A DNA stretch of 64,000 bases from DYRB01 sp963709645 (GTDB lineage Bacteria > Pseudomonadota > Gammaproteobacteria > Chromatiales > Chromatiaceae): positions 248,001 through 312,000 of the forward strand of contig CAVPXP010000003.1 of the NCBI GenBank assembly GCA_963709645.1. Reading direction: 5' to 3'. Both the position numbers and the translations under genes were made by a program. A model generated the notes under the pieces. It searched no databases. It saw nothing but the letters and a program-made list of their open reading frames with translations, and was not told where the DNA came from. Positions 18,929 through 30,022 of the stretch are shown one piece after another. The number at the start of each line of letters is the position of its first letter. The first letter of the stretch is position 1.

Positions 18929-21152
18929 TCAGGCGGTGATGCGCCGGTAGATGTCGGAGACCCGGTAGGGGAGCTTGGCGACGTTCTCCACCAGGCTGTA
19001 GCCCGGATGGCCCGAAGATGTGGGGCAGGTAGCCCTGGGCTGCGTCGTCGATGGTGATGCAGAAGGGATGGACACCCAGGCTGCGCGCCTCCAGCACGGC
19101 CTGGCGGGTATCCTCGATGCCGTAGTCCCCGCGGTAGCCGTCCTCGTCGTCCGGACGCCCGTCGGAGAGGACGATCAAGACCCGGGTACGGGCGTCCACC
19201 GCCAGGAGCTTGCGGCTCAGATGCCGGACAACCACCCCCATGCGCGTGTAGTCCTGGGGCCGGATACCGCTGATGCGGTCATGCACAGCCTCCGCGTAGG
19301 GCTCGTCGAACTCCTTGACCCGAAACAGCTCGCAGCGCATGTGGGTGTAGCCTGAAAAGCCGTAGATGGCATAGCGGTCGCCGAGCAGCTCCAGAGACTC
19401 GCAGAGCAGGACCAGGGACTCGCGCTGGACCTCGTTGATCCAGCCCTTGGTGGAGCCGCTCATGTCCACCATGAACAGCACCGCCACGTTGCGCTCCAAG
19501 CGCCGCCGCCGCTGGAAGAGCCCGGCGCTGGGCTCCAGGCCGCGGGCGCTGTCGGCGTAGGCCTCGACGATGGCGTCGATGTCCGGGTCCTCGCCGTAGG
19601 GCTCGCGCTTGACCAGGCGCTCCTCCCCACGCAGGGCCTCGAAGGTCCGGTACAGGTGCTTGAGCAGCCCGCGGTACTTGTGCCGGGTACGTCCGACGAA
19701 GCCGTCCGGCTCCGGGTGCACATCGCGCTCCCGGAGCTGACACCAACCCTTGCGGTAGGACTGGCGGCGTGTAGTCCCACTCGTCGTAGATCTGGGCATC
19801 CGACGGCGCCGGCGCCCCAGCCTCCGTCCCCGCCGCACCGGTCCTGCGGTGATAGACGCCCTGCCCCGCTGCCTCCAGATATTCCGGCGGTATGTGCCCA
19901 AAGTCCTGGACGATGGAATGCATCAGCTGGACCGCCTCGACCCGCGGCTGGACCGGCTGATCCCCCAAGACGAGTTGGAACGCCATGCCAGCGGGCCAAT
20001 CGTCGTCCGGGTGCTGTTCAAGGCCAAAGACCGGCGGCTGACCCTGGGGTGCCGACAGGTTTCCGCCCTGCTCGTCGGCGATCACCGCCAGAACCTCCGC
20101 CAGCGCGGCGCGCTCGCGTTCCTTGCGCGCGGCCATCGCCTGCGCCACCTTGGCCGGGTACATCTCTCCCTGATAGCAAGGCGGTTGCGGCGGCACGGCG
20201 CCGGCCGCATAGAGGTCCGCCAACAGGCGCCAGCTCGAGGTCGCATCCGCGGCGGGGACCGCCAAGGGTCCGGGCCGCCAGGGCCCAGTCCCCGGTGAGC
20301 GACGAGGGCTGGAGCCAGGGCACGCATCTCCCGCGCCAGCCCAGGCAGCTCCCGCGCAAGACAGGCATCCAGGCGCAGGGTCTCCAGTGCCTGGAACAAC
20401 CCCAGGGCGCGCCCTGGGTCCGGGTAGGCATCCAGCCGTTCCAGGAAAGGCCCGCGCCAGGTTCCAAACCAGGTCTGTGCCCAGAGGTGAGCGATCAGGG
20501 CCTTGTAGAGGCGGAAATTGGCCTGCCGATCGGGCAGCCGGGCAAGCGCCGCCGGCACGAACAGGGTCTCGGTATCCGTGTAGGCCTGCTCGCCCTCGGC
20601 CAGCTTGAGCCGCCGTCCGGCCAGCCCGGCAACGAAGGCATCCAGCACCACCCGGGCCTGGTCCAGGCGCTGGCAGCCGCGGTTCTGGGCCAGGCCCTGC
20701 GCATAGCCCGCCACTGCTTGCATGGTGCGGATGCCGCCCTGGGTCCCGGAGCGGTCGTAGACGTCCAGGAGTTCGATCACCCAGTCGGGTACATCGGCGT
20801 CCGGGAGGTGCAGCAGGACCTCCGGTGCCTGGGTACAAAGGTGATAGGCCAGCTCGACGCTGGTGCGCGCTACCCGTTCGATCTGCCCAAGAATCAATTC
20901 CACGCGCCCTGCCGGAAACCAGGACAAGGCATGGGAACTAGGGACCAGGCTGCGGCGCACCGACAGGACCATGAAGACCATGGCCTCCAGGCGACCCTGA
21001 ATGACCTCGGCGTCGAGGGCATCCGGGGCCCGGTGCCCATGTTGCCCGTAGCGGCGCGCCAGATCGTCTCGGTCCGCGCCCTGGCTACGAGCCCCGGCAA
21101 TCAGGAAATAGGGCCCGAGTTGGGCCGGATCTGGGTTCGGGGGGTTAGACAT
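18929..21152 (-). CDS. NorD/CbbO-type VWA protein (three frameshifts)
   Basis: About 740 residues once shifts near 20305, 19760 and 19010 are repaired. The N-terminal half is helical (AQLGPYFLIAGARSQG, then long Leu-rich helices). The conserved centre reads SDAQIYDEWDY followed, after a shift, by SYRKGWCQLRERDV. The C-terminal von Willebrand A domain has the MIDAS motif DMSGSTKGW, FSGYTH and SDGRPDDEDGY, and ends GYLPHIFGPSG with YSLVENVAKLPYRVSDIYRR in the shifted frame. NorD and CbbO work with a MoxR-type AAA+ ATPase (NorQ, CbbQ) to activate nitric oxide reductase or Rubisco. No such ATPase gene is in this window, so the target is uncertain. The start at 21152 has only a weak ribosome site. 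Confidence 0.82.
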
Positions 21153-21313
21153 GGGCGGATTATGAACCGAGGACGACGGGAGGCGAAGAGGAGGCGACGG
21201 GGCACCCCAGGTTGAAGTATGCCGATTCGCCCGGATCTGAATTCAGCCGACCCGGCGCCACGCGCCCTCCGCCGTGTCCCGGACACCCCCCAACCCCATT
21301 GGAGCCTACTGAT

Positions 21314-21916
21314 ATGCACGTATCCGAAGCCCTCGCCGCCCGCCGCGCCATCAAGTGGTACGACCCAGAGCACCGCATGTCCGAGGCCGACTTTCGCCGC
21401 CTGATGGAGCAGGCCATTTTGGCCCCTACGGCCTTCAACATTCAGAACTGGCGCTTTGTGCGTATCACCGACCCCGCCCAACGAAAGGCCATCCGCCCCG
21501 TGGCCTGGGACCAGGCGCAGGTCACCGATGCCTCGGAGCTATTGGTGCTGTGCCTGGACCGCAAGGCCTGGGCCCGGCAACCGGAGCGGTACTGGCGCAA
21601 CGCCCCCCCGGAGGTCCAGGGATTCCTGCTCCCGGCCCTGGCCAAGTACTACGACGGGCGGCCAGAGGTCGAGCGCGATGAGGGCATGCGCTCCTGCGGC
21701 CTGGTAGGCATGGCGATCATGCTCATGGCCAAGGAGATGGGCTACGACTCGTGCCCCATGGACGGCTTCGATTACGATGCGGTGGGGAAAATCATCGGGC
21801 TGCCCGAGGACCACCTCATCGCGTTCATGATTGCCATCGGCAAGGGCACAAAGGCCGCATGGCCCAAGCCCGGGCAGCTGCCGCTTGACGACGTCCTGAC
21901 AGAGAACCGTTTTTGA
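21314..21916 (+). CDS. Nitroreductase-family flavoprotein
   Basis: 200 residues from the ATG at 21314, with GGAG about 9 bases upstream. The family's N-terminal FMN-binding motif is present (ALAARRAIKWYD), followed by QAILAPTAFNIQNWRF, with the AP[TS]..N.Q.W.F signature, and the second FMN region GLVGMAIMLMAKEMGYDSCP. The C-terminus IAIGKGTKAAWPK replaces the usual Gly-x-Pro strand. It probably reduces quinones, nitro compounds or a related acceptor with NAD(P)H in the cytoplasm. It is divergent from the NorD/CbbO-like gene across about 160 bases. The substrate is not predictable. Confidence 0.88.
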   Translation: MHVSEALAARRAIKWYDPEHRMSEADFRRLMEQAILAPTAFNIQNWRFVRITDPAQRKAIRPVAWDQAQVTDASELLVLCLDRKAWARQPERYWRNAPPEVQGFLLPALAKYYDGRPEVERDEGMRSCGLVGMAIMLMAKEMGYDSCPMDGFDYDAVGKIIGLPEDHLIAFMIAIGKGTKAAWPKPGQLPLDDVLTENRF

Positions 21917-22034
21917 TCACCAGCCGTACTTTTCGGCTGTACTATCACCCGGTGGTCACCGTTGCCGGCTACCCTGGCCCTAGTCGGGCCGAGTACTAAA
22001 CCCCGGCCACATAACACCAACCTCAGGGGCCCCC

Positions 22035-24108
<2,074 letters not shown>

Positions 24109-24211
24109 GCCGGCGCCGGCCAGGGTTACGTAGATCTCCCTTTAGCCATTCGCGGGCGACCGAGCTCACGGCGCTCGCACCCATCACCGCAACCCGCAGA
24201 GGACCCCAGAC

Positions 24212-25229
24212 ATGCAAATTGGAATGATCGGCCTCGGCCGCATGGGCGCCAACATGGTCCTGCGCCTACTGCACGCCGGCCACCAGTGCGTCGTCTACGA
24301 CCGCAATACCGAAGCGGTGGCCGCCCTGGTCCGCGAGGGGGCCGTCGGAGCGACCAGCGTCGCGGAGTTCGCTGCCCAGCTGGAGATGCCCCGCGCCGCC
24401 TGGGTCATGGTTCCGGCTGCGGTGGTGGATGCCGTGATCGACGACCTGCTGCCCCACCTGACGCCGGGCGACACCATCATTGACGGCGGCAACTCCTTCT
24501 ACCAGGACGACATCCGCCACGCGGACCGTCTCAAGACCGCGGGCATCCACTTCGTGGACGTGGGGACGAGCGGCGGGGTCTGGGGCCTGGAGCGCGGCTA
24601 TTGCCTCATGATCGGCGGCGAGCCGGAGCCCGTGGAACGTCTGGATTCGATCTTCGCCTCCCTCGCGCCCGGTGCCGGGACAGGTCGATCGGACCGCCGG
24701 ACGACAGGGTCGGCACAGCCCCTCCGAGCTGGGCTATCTCCACTGCGGCCCAAGCGGGGCCGGGCACTTCGTCAAGATGGTGCACAACGGCGTCGAGTAC
24801 GCCCTGATGGCCGCCTATGCCGAGGGCTTCAACATCCTCAGGCACGCCGGCGTCGGCCGCCAGGACCACGCGATCGACGCCGAGACGGCGCCCCTGCGCA
24901 ACCCCCGCAACTACCAGTACGCGTTCGACCTGGCGGAGGTTTCAGAGGTCTGGCGCCGCGGCAGCGTGGTCGCCTCCTGGCTCCTGGACCTAACCGCCAA
25001 TGCCCTGCACCAGGACCCCAGTCTCTCCGACTTCGGCGGCCGGGTTTCAGATTCCGGGGAGGGGCGTTGGACCTGCATGGCCGCCATCGAGAGCGGCGCC
25101 CCCGCACCGCTCCTGACCACAGCCCTTCACGAACGCTTCAGCTCCCGCGGCGAGGCCGACTTCGCGAATCAGATCCTCTCGGCCATGCGGTACCAGTTCG
25201 GCGGGCATCACGAAAAACCGAAGACCTAA
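24212..25229 (+). CDS. gnd: 6-phosphogluconate dehydrogenase, decarboxylating (one frameshift)
   Basis: About 338 residues, the short Gnd class. Residues 1-12 hold the Rossmann motif GMIGLGRMGANM, and DGGNSFYQDD and VGTSGGVWGLERGYCLMIGG follow. The frame changes near 24675 and continues with GYLHCGPSGAGHFVKMVHNG, which contains the catalytic Lys (FVKMVHNG), then a helical C-terminal domain ending HEKPKT. It converts 6-phosphogluconate to ribulose 5-phosphate with release of CO2 and reduction of NAD(P)+. Gene order before zwf points to a common oxidative pentose phosphate operon. A single extra base explains the break. Confidence 0.9.
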
Positions 25230-25296
25230 GGCCGGCAAGGCAAGCCTGTGGGAGCGGCGCTCCCGCTCGAGCACCAAGAGCTACCGGAGACCAGAC

Positions 25297-26847
25297 GTGT
25301 CCATGATCCTGACCCACAACGAGAAGGCCCCGCCGGCGCACCCCAACGTCATGATCATCTTCGGCGCCGGGGGAGACCTGACCGCCCGCAAGCTGATACC
25401 CGCGCTGTTCCACCTCTGCCATGACCATTTGCTCCCGGACAGCTTCGCGGTCCTCGGGCTCGACCGCCTGGACTTCACGGACGAGACCTTCCGAGAGCAC
25501 CTGGCGGCCCAGGTGCGCGAGCACCTCGGCGCCGCCTTCGATGGGGAGGTGTGGGACCGCCTGGCCCAGCGCACCCACTACATGCAGGGCAACATCGACG
25601 ACCAGGGGATGTATCTGCAGCTCTGCGAGCGGCTCACCCGCATCGACGCCGAGCGCAGCACCGAGGGCAATTACCTCTTCTACCTGGCGGTCCCGCCGCG
25701 CCTGTTCGGCGACATCACCCGCAACCTGGGCAACGTCGGGCTAACGGCCGAAGGGCCGGGCGACTGGCGCCGGGTCATCATCGAGAAGCCCTTCGGCACC
25801 GATCTCGAGTCCGCCGTCGCCCTCAACCGGAGCCTCCACGAGACCCTAACCGAACGCCAGATCTATCGCATCGACCACTACCTGGGGAAGGAGTCGGTGC
25901 AGAACATCATGGTCTTCCGCTTTGCCAACGGCTTCATCGAGCCCCTGTGGAGCCGCCACCACATCGACCACGTGCAGATCACGGTGGCCGAGTCCGTCGG
26001 CGTCGAGCACCGCGCCGACTACTATGAGCAGACCGGGGCCCTGCGCGACATGATCCCCAACCATCTCCTGGTCCTGCTCGGCTTCCTGGCCATGGAGCCG
26101 CCCAACTCCTTCGAGTCCCAGGCGGTGCGTGAAGAGGTCAACAAGGTCCTGGACGCCATCCAGCCCATGGCGCCAGAGCAGGTCCTCACCCACGCCGTGC
26201 GCGGCCAGTATGGCGAGGGGGTCTTGCCCGACGGCGAGAAGGTCCCGGCCTACCGCACCTCGCCTGGGGTCGACCCCCAGTCCCGCACCGAGACCTACGC
26301 CGCCATGAAGCTGACCATGGACAACTGGCGCTGGGCCGGGGTGCCCTTTTATCTGCGCACGGGCAAGCGCCTCACGACCCCGTACACCGAGGTCGCCATC
26401 CAGTTCAAGCGCGCCCCCTTGGTCATGTTCAAGGACACGGCAGTGGAGCAGATCGACCCGGACATGCTGGTGCTGCGCATCCAGCCCAACGAGGGCATCC
26501 AGATGTCCTTCGGGGCCAAGATCCCCGGCCCCAGCATGCGCGTCGGCACGGTCAACATGGACTTCTGCTACGCGGACTACTTCGGCAACGAGCCGGCCAC
26601 CGGTTACGAGACCCTGATCTACGACTGCATGAACGGCGACGCGACCCTCTTCAAGCACGCCGACACGGTGGAAAAGGGCTGGGAGATCGTCCAGTCCATC
26701 ATGGACGTCTGGTCCGCCCTGCCCCCGCGGGACTTCCCCAACTACGCCGCCGGGACCTGGGGTCCCAAGGCCGCCGGGGACCTGCTCAAGAACGACGGAC
26801 GGCTGTGGCGGCGCATCGAGACACCGCCGTTCGACAATCCCGCCTAG
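25297..26847 (+). CDS. zwf: Glucose-6-phosphate 1-dehydrogenase
   Basis: 516 residues from GTG at 25297 (CGGAGA upstream); an ATG two codons later would serve equally. The N-terminal Rossmann motif is FGAGGDLTARKLIPAL. The active-site signature RIDHYLGKESVQNI (Asp-His-Tyr and Lys) and the EKPFGTDL segment are present, and the C-terminal G6PD fold is complete (FRTGKR-like YLRTGKRL, DAMNGDATLF-like YDCMNGDATLF). It oxidises glucose 6-phosphate to 6-phosphogluconolactone with NADP+. The gene has one unbroken frame and follows gnd by 67 bases. No 6-phosphogluconolactonase gene is nearby. Confidence 0.95.
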   Translation: MSMILTHNEKAPPAHPNVMIIFGAGGDLTARKLIPALFHLCHDHLLPDSFAVLGLDRLDFTDETFREHLAAQVREHLGAAFDGEVWDRLAQRTHYMQGNIDDQGMYLQLCERLTRIDAERSTEGNYLFYLAVPPRLFGDITRNLGNVGLTAEGPGDWRRVIIEKPFGTDLESAVALNRSLHETLTERQIYRIDHYLGKESVQNIMVFRFANGFIEPLWSRHHIDHVQITVAESVGVEHRADYYEQTGALRDMIPNHLLVLLGFLAMEPPNSFESQAVREEVNKVLDAIQPMAPEQVLTHAVRGQYGEGVLPDGEKVPAYRTSPGVDPQSRTETYAAMKLTMDNWRWAGVPFYLRTGKRLTTPYTEVAIQFKRAPLVMFKDTAVEQIDPDMLVLRIQPNEGIQMSFGAKIPGPSMRVGTVNMDFCYADYFGNEPATGYETLIYDCMNGDATLFKHADTVEKGWEIVQSIMDVWSALPPRDFPNYAAGTWGPKAAGDLLKNDGRLWRRIETPPFDNPA

Positions 26848-26858
26848 CCAGCACGCCA

Positions 26859-27018
26859 AGGCGATTGCCGGGGAATCATGTACCGGATGGCAGCGGATTT
26901 ACGTCCGCCTTCAGGGAGTACCGGCAGGAGCATAGCTGGGCTATGTGACTGCTGGCGCGACATCGAAGGCGGGCGCAAAGATCAAGCTAGCTGGTGCATG
27001 ATTTGACTGAAATCGCCT
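26859..27018. repeat. 160-bp inverted-repeat element between zwf and a kinase gene
   Basis: It begins AGGCGATT (26859-26866) and ends AATCGCCT (27011-27018). The similarity of the ends extends inward after a few bases: AATCATGTACC on the left and the complement of AATCATGCACC on the right. The interior has no open frame of note but includes the small palindrome GCGGATTTACGTCCGC. The right end overlaps the TAG stop of the leftward sensor kinase. A MITE-like or bacterial interspersed element is the best reading. Confidence 0.6.
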
Positions 27019-28348
27019 AAGCCCCCAGCCGGACCCGCACCAGAGCACCGCCCAAAGGGCTTCGGGCAATGGCGAGGCCGCCACCATAGGCCTGGCAGAT
27101 CTCCCGCACCACGGCCAGCCCAATGCCGTGACCGGGGGCGGTCAGGTCCACCCGGGTCCCGCGCTCGCCAAGGCCCCGGGCCTGCTCGGCGGTGATGCCC
27201 GGACCGTCGTCCTCCACCCACAGCACCAGCAGCCCGGCCTCGCGCCGGGCCCCGACCCGGACCCGAGTCCGGCACCACTTGAAGGCGTTGTCGAGCAGAT
27301 TGCCGACGACCTCCAGCAGATCCCCTTCGGCCCCGCGGAAAACGAGCCCTGGCTCCAGTTCCAGCTCAACGCCCACCGCGCGGCTGGCGTGGAGCTTGGT
27401 CAGGGCCGTCAGCAGGCGGTCTATGGACGGGACAACAGGGATGGGGGGTGACAGGGTCGCGGCCGGTCGGCCGCGAGCCCGCTCCAGTTGGTAGCCAACG
27501 ATCTCGTCCATGCGCCGGATCTGCTCGCCGAGGGTTTCGCTCGGTGGACCCTGCGGAGACTCGCCGAGGGCTCCGCGCATCACGGCCAGGGGGGTCTTGA
27601 GGCTATGGGCCAGATCGGCCAGCGCATGGCCGAGCCGGGCCTGGCGGGCGGCCTCATGGGCCAGCAGGGCATTGAGGTTGTCGGTCAGGGCGCGCAGCTC
27701 CTCCGGGTAGTCGCCGCGGAGCCGGTCCTGGCGGCCGGCCTCCACGGCGGCAACCTCCTCGGCCACCTTCCGCAGCGGGCCGAGCCCCCAGCGCAGCGCG
27801 ACCAGGAGGGCGGCGAGCAGCAGCAAAGCCATTGCCCCCAGCCAGCCGAACAGGTGGGTGCGGAAGCGGGTCAGCTCGTCGCGGTAGGCCGTCAGGTCCT
27901 CGGCGACGCTGAAGGTGTAGCCGCGCGGCATGGGACCGATGGACCAGGTGACGCCATATCCCTCGACGAAGTAGGCGCGCCCATCGGCGTCCGTCGCCTC
28001 ACGAAAACGGCGTATTCCAGGTCCTAGGCCAACATCGAAGGGGACATCCGCACCCAGGGCGGAGCCCGAGCGCCACACCGGCGCACCCTGGGCGTCGCTG
28101 ACCTGGGCATAGAGCCCGGACCCAGGCAAGCTGAAGCGTGCCTCGGGCAAATCGCGGGGGAGCGTCAACCCCTCATCGATGGAGTCGGCCGCGGCCATCA
28201 GGAGGTAGAGCTGCCCCAGCAGGCGTTCCTCGCGAGCCGAGCGCGCGCTGGCCTGAAAGGCCTGCTCCAAGGCCAGGCTGGTGAGGGCAACGAAGACCAG
28301 CAGAACCAGGGCGGCGGCCCAAGTCGCGCGTGCCCGGAGGGACCTCAA
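27017..28348 (-). CDS. PhoQ-like sensor histidine kinase
   Basis: 443 residues. The start is TTG at 28348, overlapping the regulator's stop as TTGA, which is typical for coupled translation. The first membrane segment is at residues 8-28 and a second lies around 170-190 (LFGWLGAMALLLLAALLVAL), bracketing a periplasmic sensor domain. HAMP-like linker, then the H-box LADLAHSLKTPLAVMRG, the N-box (EVVGNLLDNAFKW), and the G-boxes VEDDGPGI and GHGIGLAVVREI. The Ser-Leu-Lys H-box variant is characteristic of the PhoQ group. The signal could be cations, pH or envelope stress; the sensor domain shows no obvious acidic patch. It is paired with the upstream OmpR-type regulator. Confidence 0.88.
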   Translation of the reverse strand: MRSLRARATWAAALVLLVFVALTSLALEQAFQASARSAREERLLGQLYLLMAAADSIDEGLTLPRDLPEARFSLPGSGLYAQVSDAQGAPVWRSGSALGADVPFDVGLGPGIRRFREATDADGRAYFVEGYGVTWSIGPMPRGYTFSVAEDLTAYRDELTRFRTHLFGWLGAMALLLLAALLVALRWGLGPLRKVAEEVAAVEAGRQDRLRGDYPEELRALTDNLNALLAHEAARQARLGHALADLAHSLKTPLAVMRGALGESPQGPPSETLGEQIRRMDEIVGYQLERARGRPAATLSPPIPVVPSIDRLLTALTKLHASRAVGVELELEPGLVFRGAEGDLLEVVGNLLDNAFKWCRTRVRVGARREAGLLVLWVEDDGPGITAEQARGLGERGTRVDLTAPGHGIGLAVVREICQAYGGGLAIARSPLGGALVRVRLGA

Positions 28349-29028
28349 GTGGGGTCGTCCCCCCGCGCAAACCGATAGCCCCGCCCGCGCAGGGTCTCGA
28401 TGGGGGCGAGACTGCCGTCGGGGTCGAGTTTGCGCCGCAGCCGCCCGAGCAGGACCTCCAGCACATTGCTGTCGCGGTCCTCGTCGTGGGGATAGAGGTG
28501 GTCGGCCAGCTCGCGCTTGGACAGCACCCGCCCCCGCTGGGTCATCAGGTGCTCCAACAGCCGGAACTCATAGCCGGTGAGCTCCACCATGCGCTCCCCG
28601 ACCCAGACCTGCTGGGCGGCGCGGTCCAGACGTACCGGGCCTGCGCGCAGCTCCTGCGTCGCCGCCCCTTGGGCACGCCGCAGCAGTGCCCGCAGCCTGG
28701 CTAGCAACTCGTCCATCTCGAAGGGCTTGGCCAGATAGTCATCGGCGCCCGCCTCCAGCCCTATGACCTTATCCTGCCAGCGGCTGCGGGCGGTCAGCAC
28801 TAGGATGGGGAGCAAGTTTCCCGCGGCGCGGAGCTTTCGGATGATCTCTATGCCTGGGGTGCCGGGCAGACCAAGGTCCACCAAGGCTGCGTCGAAGGGG
28901 TACTCGCTGGCCAGGTAGAGCCCCTCGGCGCCGTCCCCCGATGCCTCGCACAGATAGCCGTCCCGCACCAGGCGCGACACAACCTGACCGCGCAGGGCGG
29001 CTTCGTCCTCGATGACCAGGATGCGCAT
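28345..29028 (-). CDS. PhoP/OmpR-family response regulator
   Basis: 227 residues with an intact frame. The receiver has EDEAALRGQV (acidic pair), DAALVDLGLPG (phospho-accepting Asp), ILVLTARS and the Lys of DDYLAKPFEMDE. The C-terminal winged helix reads LTGYEFRLLEHLMTQRGRVL and EVLLGRLRRKLDPDGSLAPI, ending in GYRFARG. It should bind direct repeats with an 11-bp period; such a repeat is present at 29797-29816, upstream of the gene group. It overlaps the kinase start and follows a small PepSY-like gene by about 23 bases. Confidence 0.92.
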   Translation of the reverse strand: MRILVIEDEAALRGQVVSRLVRDGYLCEASGDGAEGLYLASEYPFDAALVDLGLPGTPGIEIIRKLRAAGNLLPILVLTARSRWQDKVIGLEAGADDYLAKPFEMDELLARLRALLRRAQGAATQELRAGPVRLDRAAQQVWVGERMVELTGYEFRLLEHLMTQRGRVLSKRELADHLYPHDEDRDSNVLEVLLGRLRRKLDPDGSLAPIETLRGRGYRFARGDDPT

Positions 29029-29051
29029 GGCGGCCTGGGACCCGGGCGCCG

Positions 29052-29318
29052 TCAGCGCCCGCCCGATGGGATGAAGACGCTGCGCACCTCTCCGGAGGGC
29101 GTGAGCACCTTGACCTGATAACCCCCGCCCTTCTCCTGCACCGACAACACCCGGCCACCGGTCTGACGGCGGGCCTGCTCCGCCGCCTGAGCGGCGGAAG
29201 CGGCGCCGCCACCCTGCCCGGCCAACAGCGTCCAGCGCGGCGGTGCCGCGTTGGTGCTGGCCGGGCCGCCCAGGGTGGCAACGACAAGGGCGATGAGGGG
29301 GAGTGCAATGGGGCGCAT
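29052..29318 (-). CDS. Small periplasmic PepSY-like protein
   Basis: 88 residues from the ATG at 29318 (a TTG two codons upstream is possible; ribosome site weak). It has a signal peptide ending near ASTNAAP, then one compact domain: AAEQARRQTGGRVLSVQEKG, a helix and strands, and VKVLTPSGEVRSVFIPSGG. This helix-strand-strand pattern, ALxxxxGGxVLSVxxxxxxYxVkvl, is that of single PepSY domains commonly encoded next to PhoPQ-like pairs. It may be an inhibitor or signal partner for the kinase's periplasmic domain; that is inference. Confidence 0.75.
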   Translation of the reverse strand: MRPIALPLIALVVATLGGPASTNAAPPRWTLLAGQGGGAASAAQAAEQARRQTGGRVLSVQEKGGGYQVKVLTPSGEVRSVFIPSGGR

Positions 29319-29408
29319 CGTCAAGCTAAGAGCCGCTGCAAGAAGAATGCGGGCGAATCTACCACAGCCAGCCGCTTGTCCAATGCCTCGCCTCCCCAGC
29401 TACGGCAT

Positions 29409-29726
29409 CTAGTGATTATGCAAAAGTCCAGCGATGCCCACGGCCAACGGCACCCAGGGGGGAGGCGGGGCCGGCGGGCGGCGCTCGACATACACGGGTT
29501 CCCGGACCACGACCAGCTTCCGGTCGCGACCCCAGCGCCCCCAGTTCCCATGCCGGTGGTGCCGCCAGTGCCCCTTCTCATGCCCGCGGTCGTCCCAGTG
29601 CCCGTGACGGTCCCGGTCCCCGCGGTACCCATCCTGGTCGCGCGCCAGGGTCAAACCCGGCAAGGCCAGGGTCCCAGCCAACAGGGCCACCGTCGTCCAC
29701 CGCAGCGTCTTTAGTGTCTTGCTCAT
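29409..29726 (-). CDS. Small His/Arg/Gly-rich exported protein
   Basis: 105 residues with a good ribosome site (AGAGGTGA) and a signal peptide (MSKTLKTLRWTTVALLAGTL, cleavage near LTLA). The mature part is dominated by His, Arg, Gly, Trp and Asp (RDRHGHWDDRGHEKGHWRHH), then a Pro-rich stretch and the C-terminal LAVGIAGLLHNH. The composition suggests metal or anion binding, as in RcnB-like proteins, but the family is not certain. It lies 90 bases upstream of the PepSY-like gene on the same strand and is the first gene after the 11-bp direct repeats. Confidence 0.7.
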   Translation of the reverse strand: MSKTLKTLRWTTVALLAGTLALPGLTLARDQDGYRGDRDRHGHWDDRGHEKGHWRHHRHGNWGRWGRDRKLVVVREPVYVERRPPAPPPPWVPLAVGIAGLLHNH

Positions 29727-29796
29727 CCTGATTCACCTCTGAAGATCGGTGAGGCCCAATGCCATCACCGTTGCGGTACATCCTAATGGGCAGTCC

Positions 29797-29816
29797 CTGA
29801 ACCGCGACTGAACCGC
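29797..29816 (-). promoter_or_regulatory. 11-bp-period direct repeat, probable PhoP-type operator
   Basis: CTGAACCGC occurs at 29797-29805 and again at 29808-29816, an exact 11-bp period. On the transcribed strand it reads GCGGTTCAG-N2-GCGGTTCAG. This spacing is typical for OmpR-family regulators. It lies about 70 bases upstream of the His-rich protein gene and of the PhoPQ-like genes, suggesting autoregulation. Confidence 0.55.
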
Positions 29817-30022
29817 AGCGAAGAAATACCCGGGGTGACACAACGGGCAACTCGGCTTGCTGCGACCCGGCCCGGCGACCCAGGTAGGGACATTTTTTTA
29901 TGTGACCAACCGGGCTTTTCCAGTAGCATTTCGCCGCGCCTCGTGCCGGCCGCGCCTAGCGCTGCGCCGCCGACGGGGACGCAGCTTGCCCCACCTAACC
30001 CACCCCACGAGGGACCCCTGCC

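Noticed and set aside
24109..24211. Possible terminator after glgX
   Set aside because: GCCGGCGCCGGC is self-complementary but not followed by a proper stem-loop and T-run.
25240..25275. Short palindrome GGGAGCGGCGCTCCC before zwf
   Set aside because: Too short and without a T-run; could not be distinguished from chance in GC-rich sequence, so it is not listed as a terminator.
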